Positions 33,548 through 41,925 of a DNA stretch of 64,000 nt are shown piece by piece. Position 1 is the stretch's first letter. Each line of letters opens with the position of its first letter. The DNA is from JBGSON01 sp041739085 (lineage in GTDB: Bacteria; Patescibacteriota; Gracilibacteria; CAIRYL01): assembly GCA_041739085.1 (NCBI GenBank), contig JBGSON010000019.1, forward strand, positions 4,389 to 68,388, read 5' to 3'. The notes beneath the pieces were generated by a model. That model had not been told where the DNA came from, ran no database searches, and saw only the letters and a program-made list of their open reading frames with translations. The position numbers were made by a program, and so were the translations under genes.

Positions 33548-33949
33548 ATGCATCGAACCATCGGATCAGCGCTTCTTTTCATCCTTCTTTTTTCCTGTTC
33601 CAGTGAAATCCGGGTGCTCCCTCCCCAAGAAGAAGGGAAAATCTCCATTTCCGTTCCCGGAAATCTTGGCGGGGATGGTGTTCTCATCCTGACAATGGAA
33701 GACAGCACCGCAGTAGAAAAGTCCTTCCAGAACGGAGTGGCATCGATACTCACATTTGAAAAGCCGAGAGTCAAAGTGAGTTTCCTGACACTCGTCGTAG
33801 CACGGGAAGAGGTCGTGTATGAGTTTTTATTTATTCTCCCCGGGGATGAGGGGAGGATCTTCATTTCGATGGACAATGGAATCCCGATTCTGTCCCTGCA
33901 AGATGGGAGAAAGGAGTTTGTCTCTTCAATGAGGAGAAAAAATAAATAG
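33548..33949 (+). CDS. Small lipoprotein, unknown function
   Basis: A 133-residue protein with a lipoprotein-type signal: MHRTIGSALLFILLFSC, cysteine at about residue 17 followed by SSE. The mature part is about 115 residues, beta-rich by pattern (KISISVPGNLGGDGVLILTMED..., VYEFLFILPGDEGRIFISMD), with a basic C-terminus. No family recognised. It has a strong ribosome site and lies downstream of a long hairpin, both unlike its neighbours, which may point to acquired DNA. Confidence 0.65.
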   Translation: MHRTIGSALLFILLFSCSSEIRVLPPQEEGKISISVPGNLGGDGVLILTMEDSTAVEKSFQNGVASILTFEKPRVKVSFLTLVVAREEVVYEFLFILPGDEGRIFISMDNGIPILSLQDGRKEFVSSMRRKNK

Positions 33950-34212
33950 CAGTCTGCATGGTCAGGGCAGGGTCACTGCCTGGGTCAGCATGGAGAAATC
34001 CGTTCTGATCCAGGTTTTTCATCACATCAGAGAGATAATTGAGAATGGCGTTCTCCGGGATAAAAAACCTCTGCACCAGACCTCAGTGAGGCTTTGAGTT
34101 ATTTATGAATAAAAAAATAGTACACAAGTGGAGGATAGACACTAAATCACGTGCTTAATGAAATATATGAATAAAATATTAGAACAATGTTCGCGGGAAT
34201 GCGCACCAAGCC
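33950..34212. other. Intergenic stretch with AT-rich repeat words
   Basis: Two related words lie here: TATGAATAAAAAAATAG (about 34103-34119) and TATGAATAAAATATTAG (34166-34182). The second is identical to 36667-36683, and similar to 32817-32830. No gene seen. Confidence 0.55.
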
Positions 34213-34869
34213 TTAGTTTGTCTTGTATTTCAGGTAATTGAAACAGAAGCTCTCTCCTTCTTTTTCATAGAGAGCATGGAATTCAAGGATCTTGTTCATG
34301 ACCTCGTCCCTGCTTTTCGCAGTGGTGATGAGAGCCACGTCCTTCTCCCCGATATATCCGCTCTTCAGAGGATAGGCCTTGACCCATTTCATGAGCGGCC
34401 CCCACATCTCTCCAAAGAGAATGATGGGAGTGGCACAGAGATGCTGGACCTGGGTGAGCTGCCAGGAATAAAAAAACTCGAGAAGCGTCCCGATCCCTCC
34501 CGGCGTAACAATAAGCACCTGAGAGAGGCGCATGAATGAATCGAGACGGCGGGAGAATGTCTCGAAGTGGGAATGGACATCAAGATATTTGTTCGGATCG
34601 ACTTCGAAGGGGAGATTGATCGTGAGTCCGATGGAACTGGTCTCTTTTGTTCCTCTTCCCGCGATATGTCCTGAGTTCGCCGCTTCCATGATCCCCGGAC
34701 CGCCGCCGGTGACAATATCAAATCCCATTTTCCCGATTTCTTTCCCGAGGCTATAGGCTTCCCTATACTCCGGATCTGAGGGTTTCATACGGGCAGAACC
34801 GAAAACACTGACGCGGAACTGCTTTCTCTTCAGTACTTCTTCAATTGAATCCTGAGGTCGTTTCACCAT
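34213..34869 (-). CDS. LOG-family protein (possible nucleotide 5'-monophosphate phosphoribohydrolase)
   Basis: A 218-residue protein with a Rossmann-like fold. The two LOG signatures are GGGPGIMEAAN (55-65) and PGGIGTLLEFF (123-133), with the conserved Arg pair in SRRLD (about 107-108). LOG enzymes remove ribose 5-phosphate from N6-modified AMP or related nucleotides. In bacteria many act on purine monophosphates. It stands alone on the minus strand between two AT-rich spacers. Confidence 0.87.
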   Translation of the reverse strand: MVKRPQDSIEEVLKRKQFRVSVFGSARMKPSDPEYREAYSLGKEIGKMGFDIVTGGGPGIMEAANSGHIAGRGTKETSSIGLTINLPFEVDPNKYLDVHSHFETFSRRLDSFMRLSQVLIVTPGGIGTLLEFFYSWQLTQVQHLCATPIILFGEMWGPLMKWVKAYPLKSGYIGEKDVALITTAKSRDEVMNKILEFHALYEKEGESFCFNYLKYKTN

Positions 34870-35019
34870 GGAGAGAATATAAAATACTTTCTCATTCTAT
34901 ATCATTATTTCCGTTTTGTGTTCTCGTTTGTCTGAAGAAAACATGAATTCGTACCTCAAAATGACCTTTCTCTTCATGGATTCGAGAGTACAATAGGAAA
35001 CGCTTTTTCCCATATACCT

Positions 35020-36582
35020 ATGAATCGAAATCTTTTTTCAGTTCTTCTTTTTGGAGCAATCCTTTTTTTCCCTTTCTCGTCTGCATCAGCGACCACTGAA
35101 AGCGGGAGCGGATATAACACCCCAACGTATATCGACATGAATTTTGAAGCAGAGCTCGTGGACGGAGATGTCGTCATGAGCTGGGACAAATACGCGCCGG
35201 CAGGTTTCACCTACTACAAAGTCATCCGGTCTGCGACGAATGAGAATCCCGTGTATCCCGACGACGGATACATCACGTTTTCCACAGATCCGAACTTCCT
35301 GACCTACACGGACACAGAATTACCGTCCGGAAAACTCTATTACCGGGTCTGTTCTATCGTGAGTCCCGACCGCTTCTGTTCAGAAGTCGTAGAAATTGAA
35401 AGAGGAGGAGTGGATGACACCGATGATGACTCCGCAGAGGATCTCATCATTGTTCTCGAAATTTCCGAAGAAGACGGATCTCTCTTCCTCTCCTGGGAAG
35501 CGGATGGGGATTTTCCCCTCGGTTTTAAAATTGCGAAGAGCAAAACGCATGAAGCTCCGACTTATCCCGTCATGGAGGGGGATGAATATGTGTATCTCTC
35601 AGAGCCTTCTGTTAGGGAATATCTCGATGCGGATGTCGCGCAGGGAGAGACCTATCACTACCGGGTCTGCAAATATCTCGATGGAGTATGCGGGACATAC
35701 AGTAATGCAGTTTCAGTCACCGTCGAAGGGGACAATGGAGAAGACGGGGATAACGGGGATGATGGGGATTCTGATGAAAGCGACGTGACCGCCATCACGC
35801 TTTCCATCCGGGAATCAAACGGAAAAGCCTCTCTCTCATGGATGGTCGAAGGGGACTCTCCTCTCGGATATAAAGTCACGAAGAGCACGACCCATGAGAA
35901 TCCGACCTATCCCGTGATGGAGGGAGATGACTACATCTATCTTTCTGATGAAGAAGCGAGGAGTTATCTCGACGGCGATGTCGAGCAAGGCGAGACCTAC
36001 TATTACCGCGTTTGCGATTATCTCGGAGCAGAATGCGGAGTGTATTCGAACCCCGTATCCCTCGGGATCACCGGCGAACAATCAGAAGGAGATGGTTTCC
36101 CGGATACCGGGGGTCACCGCTATGAAGACGGGATCAAATACGTCCAGGCAGAAGGGATAGTGAACGGGTATCCGAGCGGACTCTTTGAGCCGGAGTGGAA
36201 GATGAACCGCGCGGAATTCGTGAAGGTGCTCATCGAGGCGGCGTATCCCCATGAAGCCTCCGGATCGTTCTGTTTTCCGGATGTGAACGATGAATGGTTC
36301 GCCCCTTTCGTCTGCTATGCGAAAGAAAAAGGGATCGTTGCCGGAAACGGGAACGGTCTCTTTGAACCCGAATCGGAGATCAATTTCGCGGAAGCGGCAA
36401 AGATCTTCACGAAAGTGCTTCTCGGAATGTCTCCGGGAGAGGACGGCGCAACATGGTATGAGAAATACATCGACTCACTCATGGACAAGGGTGTTGTTCC
36501 GGAGACCGTGGACTCCGCAGATGATATTCTCACGAGAGCGGAGATCGTCGAAATGATCTACCGGATAAAAACACTCGAGTAA
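35020..36582 (+). CDS. Secreted protein with FN3-like domains and three SLH motifs (paralogue of 27667-29247)
   Basis: A 520-residue protein. The signal peptide is about 1-25 (VLLFGAILFFPFSSASA). Three FN3-like repeats follow (about 35-128, 140-232, 255-345), with the same YYRVC cysteine pattern and PxYPVMEGD motif as the paralogue; the last two are very alike. An acidic Gly/Asp linker (DNGEDGDNGDDGD, about 236-250) separates repeats two and three. Three SLH motifs close the protein (about 358-518; IVNGYPSGLFEPEWKMNRAEFVKV). A TACAAT box at 34989-34994 could be the -10. An intrinsic terminator lies at 36606-36635. Confidence 0.86.
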   Translation: MNRNLFSVLLFGAILFFPFSSASATTESGSGYNTPTYIDMNFEAELVDGDVVMSWDKYAPAGFTYYKVIRSATNENPVYPDDGYITFSTDPNFLTYTDTELPSGKLYYRVCSIVSPDRFCSEVVEIERGGVDDTDDDSAEDLIIVLEISEEDGSLFLSWEADGDFPLGFKIAKSKTHEAPTYPVMEGDEYVYLSEPSVREYLDADVAQGETYHYRVCKYLDGVCGTYSNAVSVTVEGDNGEDGDNGDDGDSDESDVTAITLSIRESNGKASLSWMVEGDSPLGYKVTKSTTHENPTYPVMEGDDYIYLSDEEARSYLDGDVEQGETYYYRVCDYLGAECGVYSNPVSLGITGEQSEGDGFPDTGGHRYEDGIKYVQAEGIVNGYPSGLFEPEWKMNRAEFVKVLIEAAYPHEASGSFCFPDVNDEWFAPFVCYAKEKGIVAGNGNGLFEPESEINFAEAAKIFTKVLLGMSPGEDGATWYEKYIDSLMDKGVVPETVDSADDILTRAEIVEMIYRIKTLE

Positions 36583-36605
36583 ACGTTCTCAAAAGACAAA
36601 AACAG

Positions 36606-36635
36606 GGAGCAGTTATCAAAAAGCTGCTCCTTTTA
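36606..36635 (+). terminator. Intrinsic terminator after FN3-SLH gene
   Basis: GGAGCAG...CTGCTCC forms a 7-bp stem followed by TTTTA, 24 bp after the stop codon. The stem resembles the GGAGCAACTT hairpin family found elsewhere. Confidence 0.75.
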
Positions 36636-36877
36636 TTAGTGACTGCGGAAGCGTGCAGCGTGTATTTATGAATAAAATATTAGTTCACTAGAAATGTTCA
36701 TTTTCGGATGAGAAGTTTAGAAAAATTTACACCCGTTTATTCGCACGAGGCACTTATTGTATAAATAAATAGTTCAGGAAGGGAGGATTGAGGCTTAAAA
36801 TAGGTACGAACATCATTTTGAGATTAGGAATTTGGGATTAGGAATTAAGAATTGGGGATTCGGGAGTGCTGAACTCA

Positions 36878-36906
36878 TTGAAAAGTAGATGAAAAAGTGA
36901 TAGAAT
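36878..36906 (+). promoter_or_regulatory. Sigma70-like promoter for the first giant DUF11 gene
   Basis: The -35 is TTGAAA (36878-36883) and the -10 TAGAAT (36901-36906), with a 17-bp spacer, about 35 nt before the ATG at 36941. The same transcript probably covers 41926-47433. Confidence 0.6.
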
Positions 36907-36940
36907 ATCATGATTTGCGCAAATATTATCTCAAATACAA

Positions 36941-39900
36941 ATGAAAACACTTCAAAAGATGAAGTCGCTTCATAAGAATCCCGTTTTCTGGGGAGCGAGC
37001 GTCCTTGTCCTCGGGATCGGTGTTTTCTTCACGTCTCTTCCTTTCAGAGGGGATCTTTCGGCCGACATCATTGCTCCTGAACTGTGCACGTTTGATCTTG
37101 AAGCGACCGCAACGATGGATGGAGGGACTCCGGATTATAAAGCATCTCAGCCGATCTTCATGACTGCCCAGCCGACATGGCTCTGGAGCAATGTCACGAA
37201 TGCCCAGAGCTGCATGGATTCGGCTTCGAAGAAGGTTGAGTGGGACTGGGAGAACGACGGTATTTTTGATGCATCTCAGAATGTGATGAATTATGAAAAT
37301 CATGTTTCGAGCATCTATGCCGAGGGAGTTCATACCGCAACAGTCCGCGTGACGTGGGATGGAGTGGAAAGGACAAAGCAAGTCATCGTGAATGCAAATG
37401 CTGACGGGAAAGCGGACTGCGGAGGGACGTGTAATTTTAACCATTCCTCCTGCACCGTAGCTCCCGCAGGATTTACGGTTTGGGAGACGGCCGACCAATC
37501 AGAGACAGATTTTCCATGTTATAAGAGGGGACTCCTCAGTTCAGTACCAGCCGGACAGGTGTGCACTTTCAGCGGTTCGGTCAAAAACGCGGGAGAAATC
37601 CACATGGCTCCCATCGAACTGAGGATCGAGGGAAATAACTGCGGGCAATCGATCAGCTACTGTGACGGATTGCAGGACTGTTCAGCAAAGGATTTCAGCG
37701 TATCGTGCAGAGAAGGAGAAGTCCGGGTATATGTTCCGTCTTCATGCGGATGGAATCCCAGCTCGATCACCGACAGTTCTGAAATCTCGATTGTCAGAAA
37801 CTGCAATAGCGCCTCCATTGATATTTCAAAGTCCGCCACTCCCGCAGCGATCCCTCTCGACGGAGCATCGAATTACACGGTAGTCCTCACTAATATATCA
37901 AAACTGAAGATCTGGTATTCGAATCTGAGGCTCATCGATATGTATGATGGTGGCCGGATGGAGATCACTTCAATCAACGAGCCTGCAGGCTTTAATTGCG
38001 TGCTCACCAATAAGTTTCCCTTCGGAGTGATCATACAGGGAGGCGGACCGGTCCCCATCCCATCCGAAAAAAAGTTTATTATCTGTTCCCCGGGAATTCT
38101 GCCGACCGGAGCTGCTCTCGAACCCGGAGCATCGATCACTTTGACGTATCAGGGGAAGGGGATTGAAAAAGGGAAAGCTCAGAATGATGCCCTTGGGATT
38201 ATCGGGAACGTTGTCATGGCGAAAGATGTGCAGGATGTATACATCGGGTTGAATGCCGACCTCGGTGTGACGAAATCTGCCGACAAAGAATATGCAAGTC
38301 CGGGGGAGACCGTGAATTATTCCATTGCTGTCCGCAACAACGGACCGGAAACGATCAAAGGTGAAATCCACATTGAGGAGGCAATCGACACGAAGTACAT
38401 GGATGTGGATATTGCGAGTCAGCTTCCTCCCGGAGCAGTATGCACATTTTCGGATACTCCTCCCGGGTCGACCGTGTATGAAATGCGCTGCGTTTTTAAA
38501 CTCACGCTCGACGGATTTCCCGCTGGAGAAACACGAGTATGGACATACGCGGGAACAACGCGAAGTGACAGCACCGGATCAGGAGGAGATGCCCACAATA
38601 AAGTGTCCGTAGGATATCGTGCGACGAATGGAGCAATCGATACGAATCCTTTGAATGACAATGCAGACGTAACGGTCACCGTCGGTCCTCCCGGAGGACA
38701 GACTGTCCGGGTGGACAAAAAGGCGAGCGAAGATCTGATTCCGCTCCTCGGGAAAGTAGACTATACCGTTGTCGTCACACCGGGCGAAAATACAACAAAC
38801 GATCTCATCAAGCTCACTGATGAATATGATTCAAAACTCCTGAGTGTTGACGCGGGAAGCATATCTGCATGGGGAATGAAGTGCACGAATGATGATCTGA
38901 AAGGGTTGATATCCTGTGAAGGCGATTCAAGTCCAACGGCAAAACTTCCCACGCTCACCTACAGCGCGACCGGGATCGCAGAAGGTGTCGCTGAAAACAC
39001 AGCGATCGTTACGATGGGAAACGAATCAGATACGGAAACTGTTTATGTCACCATTGGAGGAGGGACCACTCCGAACATCGATATTGACAAATGGGCACTC
39101 GAGAACCAGACCTACCCGCCGAATGGAATCCATGTTGGCGACACCATTCATTATCATGTCGACCTGAGAAACATCAGGGCTATCGGCAATCCGGAAATAA
39201 TTCTCACGGATGATTTCGACGAAGCGCGGGTGCGCATCGTGAGCATCAATGGCAGCCAATTTGCGAATTGCACTGCTCTTGATATCGCGAATGTCACCGG
39301 GAAAATCGAATGTCATACGAATGTGAACGATCGTCCAGAAATCACGCTTACCTATAATGTCGTTGTGATCAGCGGAGGCGAGGCGCGCAATACTGCTACG
39401 GTGACTATGGCTGGATTGGAGAAAAGCGATAATGAAATGGTAAAAATCCAAAGGCAAGCGGACCTCCTTCTCGAAAAATGGGCTATCTCGGATGTCATCG
39501 CCCCGAACGGAACAACAGCCTATCATATCAAGTTCACGAACCTCGGTCCTGATGTTTTGGACATCCCCGTCTCCATCAAGGACATCATTGATCCGGGTAC
39601 TGCGAGTATGATACGGGGATCTCTTCCCGCTTTCTGCCGTGAAGACGTTCCATCAAACGGGATGCTCTGTTATCCCATCGGTGATGAGACGACCGGAGTG
39701 ACCAATCCCCTGAGCGTCGGTGAAACAGTGGAATTCACCTATGAGGGAATTGCCGGCGAGACAGAAGGAACGGTGAAAAATTCCGCAGCCCTTGATCTCC
39801 TGGGAAGCACTCCTGATACGGTCACTGATCCGAATATCAGCAATAATTCTACGACTGAAGAAGTGACCGTTGCTGATAATTCCGTCGATCTTTCAGTGAC

Positions 39901-41887
39901 AAAGACCGCGGACACCCAGATGGTTGAAATCGGAGGGGACATCGTGTATTCCATTTCCTATGACGTGGTTCAGAATGCCGTCGCGACGAACGTCGTCATT
40001 GTTGATGATTATGACGAAACGCATGTGAGAAATATTCGTGATCTCCAGCCAGGCGATCGGTGCAGAAATGACGCGACAGCGGGTGTGATCACCTGCGATA
40101 TCGGTAGTGTAAGCCCGATGAACCTGAGATACCACATTACCTATACCGCAGAGGCATATGTTTTGGGAGATGCGGTCAATACCGCTACGATCTCTTCAGA
40201 ATATCCTGATCCGGACCAGACAAACAATGCATCCACAGTTACTGTTCATATTGGAAATGCCGTGGTAACAGCCGATCTTGCGATTGAGAAGACAGGCCCG
40301 AATTATGCTGTCTATGGAGAGACGGTCAATTATACCCTTACCTATATGAATTCCGGCCCGGATGATGCGGAAAAGGTTGTGATCATTGATGATTATGATG
40401 AGGCAAAAGCCGAGATCGTCAGCATCGAGACGAATCCCGCTGACGGAGTGCAGTGTATGGATACAAAAACACAGATCGAATGCTCGATCGATTTCCTCAA
40501 TCTGGATAAGAATATGAGGACGATCAATTATAAAGCAAGAATCAAGGGGAGCGGTCTGATCCGGAATGAAGCAGAAATCGCATTCTCCGGAAATGATCCG
40601 GAGATTAATAATAATACAGCGGTTTGGGAAGTGAATGATGTGCCTCTCAGCGCAGATCTTGAAGTCGTGGAAAAGTACATCATCAATCCGCCCGCAGGAC
40701 CATATTATGCCGGGCAGGAGCTCACCTATTATGTGAGATATCAGAACAACGGTCCGGAAATTGCGACGAATGTTCTTCTTACCGATGACTACGATGAAGC
40801 GGTGTTCGATGTTGTGAGCCTGAACGATCCCGACCGCTGCACAGATGACAAGACGAAGATCATCTGCCGGTTTAATGCCGTCAGCCCTTATACTGAAGGA
40901 GGATCTGAAAACATCAAAGCAATCTCCTATGTTGTCCGCGCGAAAAGAACAGGGAAAGGGGTATTGAACAGAGCAGAGATCGAATCAACAGATATGAAAG
41001 ATCATGATCCTGACAATAATTGGAAAGAATTCTCTGTCGATATTTTCGGAAGTGCTGATCTTGAACTTCAAAAACAGGTGAGTAATCCCACGCCGAACGT
41101 CGGAGATCAGATCTCTTATTCCATCCAGTTCCGGAATATCGGGCCTCTTGTCGTCCAGGGATATGAAATCGAAGACCGATATGACAAGACAAAACTTTCG
41201 TTTGTTTCCACATCAGGTCTTCCTGCAGGACTCTCTTGCGTGAACGCAGATGACTCGACGTCCGCAAATATCGGGATCATCCGCTGCACATGCCGCCTTG
41301 ATCTTGATGCTTGTATCCTGAATCCGTCCACATCGTTCTCCTCCTACAGCTACACGATGAATGTTTTGAACACGGGAGCAGCGTCCAATACTGCAGACAT
41401 CAGTTCTCTTGAGAATATTCATGATCCGCTCCTCGGGAATAACACCGACAGCATCACGATTTCCATCGGAATTCCGCCGGTTCCTGTCTTCAGCGTTACG
41501 AAGACCGCGGATCTTGCTTTGAATCCCGCAAGTCCTTTTATCATCCCCCACGGAACGGTGATCACCTATGAAGTGACCGTCAGCAACAGCTCGCCTTCCG
41601 CTTCCGGAGATGTCCTCCTTGTCGACACGATCACGGGGAGAACAAATGGCGGGAACCTCGGGCCGTATGAAAACATCGAATTTATTTGGAATAGCGGTTC
41701 AGGCACATATGAAGAAGAGAGGGTGGCAGATGCCAATGGAGGGGAAATCTTCCGGGTGCTCTTCCATAACTTTCCGGCAGGAGGGAGTATGACGATCCGA
41801 TACACAAGGACTGCTCAGGGAAATGGCATCCCCGCGACGCAGTACTCTGACATCACGAATTCCGCGACTCTCTATGTCGAACCGTAA
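36941..41887 (+). CDS. Giant surface protein, about ten DUF11-type repeats (1648 aa)
   Basis: An N-terminal TM or signal-anchor helix (about 16-35) opens the protein. A PKD-like domain (about 50-150, with VEWDWENDG) and a Cys-rich domain (about 165-295) follow. About ten DUF11-like Ig-fold repeats then start near residues 305, 440, 590, 710, 840, 985, 1110, 1240, 1370 and 1520. Each opens with a (V/I)xK(T/S)A-type strand and has GxxVxYxIxxxNxGP and D(D/N)YDE motifs. There is no C-terminal anchor; it ends with a bare beta strand (SATLYVEP). The repeat at about 985-1100 is nearly identical in DNA to one in the next gene. The gene after it starts 38 bp downstream, so they are likely one operon. 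An adhesin or stalk role is inferred. Confidence 0.85.
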   Translation: MKTLQKMKSLHKNPVFWGASVLVLGIGVFFTSLPFRGDLSADIIAPELCTFDLEATATMDGGTPDYKASQPIFMTAQPTWLWSNVTNAQSCMDSASKKVEWDWENDGIFDASQNVMNYENHVSSIYAEGVHTATVRVTWDGVERTKQVIVNANADGKADCGGTCNFNHSSCTVAPAGFTVWETADQSETDFPCYKRGLLSSVPAGQVCTFSGSVKNAGEIHMAPIELRIEGNNCGQSISYCDGLQDCSAKDFSVSCREGEVRVYVPSSCGWNPSSITDSSEISIVRNCNSASIDISKSATPAAIPLDGASNYTVVLTNISKLKIWYSNLRLIDMYDGGRMEITSINEPAGFNCVLTNKFPFGVIIQGGGPVPIPSEKKFIICSPGILPTGAALEPGASITLTYQGKGIEKGKAQNDALGIIGNVVMAKDVQDVYIGLNADLGVTKSADKEYASPGETVNYSIAVRNNGPETIKGEIHIEEAIDTKYMDVDIASQLPPGAVCTFSDTPPGSTVYEMRCVFKLTLDGFPAGETRVWTYAGTTRSDSTGSGGDAHNKVSVGYRATNGAIDTNPLNDNADVTVTVGPPGGQTVRVDKKASEDLIPLLGKVDYTVVVTPGENTTNDLIKLTDEYDSKLLSVDAGSISAWGMKCTNDDLKGLISCEGDSSPTAKLPTLTYSATGIAEGVAENTAIVTMGNESDTETVYVTIGGGTTPNIDIDKWALENQTYPPNGIHVGDTIHYHVDLRNIRAIGNPEIILTDDFDEARVRIVSINGSQFANCTALDIANVTGKIECHTNVNDRPEITLTYNVVVISGGEARNTATVTMAGLEKSDNEMVKIQRQADLLLEKWAISDVIAPNGTTAYHIKFTNLGPDVLDIPVSIKDIIDPGTASMIRGSLPAFCREDVPSNGMLCYPIGDETTGVTNPLSVGETVEFTYEGIAGETEGTVKNSAALDLLGSTPDTVTDPNISNNSTTEEVTVADNSVDLSVTKTADTQMVEIGGDIVYSISYDVVQNAVATNVVIVDDYDETHVRNIRDLQPGDRCRNDATAGVITCDIGSVSPMNLRYHITYTAEAYVLGDAVNTATISSEYPDPDQTNNASTVTVHIGNAVVTADLAIEKTGPNYAVYGETVNYTLTYMNSGPDDAEKVVIIDDYDEAKAEIVSIETNPADGVQCMDTKTQIECSIDFLNLDKNMRTINYKARIKGSGLIRNEAEIAFSGNDPEINNNTAVWEVNDVPLSADLEVVEKYIINPPAGPYYAGQELTYYVRYQNNGPEIATNVLLTDDYDEAVFDVVSLNDPDRCTDDKTKIICRFNAVSPYTEGGSENIKAISYVVRAKRTGKGVLNRAEIESTDMKDHDPDNNWKEFSVDIFGSADLELQKQVSNPTPNVGDQISYSIQFRNIGPLVVQGYEIEDRYDKTKLSFVSTSGLPAGLSCVNADDSTSANIGIIRCTCRLDLDACILNPSTSFSSYSYTMNVLNTGAASNTADISSLENIHDPLLGNNTDSITISIGIPPVPVFSVTKTADLALNPASPFIIPHGTVITYEVTVSNSSPSASGDVLLVDTITGRTNGGNLGPYENIEFIWNSGSGTYEEERVADANGGEIFRVLFHNFPAGGSMTIRYTRTAQGNGIPATQYSDITNSATLYVEP

Positions 41888-41925
41888 GCCCTTTCCTCCC
41901 ACGACAATCTCTTTCTAAAAAACAA

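Larger units (their letters stand above)
36583..36940. other. Intergenic stretch before the first giant gene
   Basis: It contains the terminator at 36606-36635, the AT-rich word TATGAATAAAATATTAG at 36667-36683, a word-like repeat at about 36823-36862 (GATTAGGAATTTGGGATTAGGAATTAAG in pieces) and the promoter at 36878-36906. No gene seen. Confidence 0.55.
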
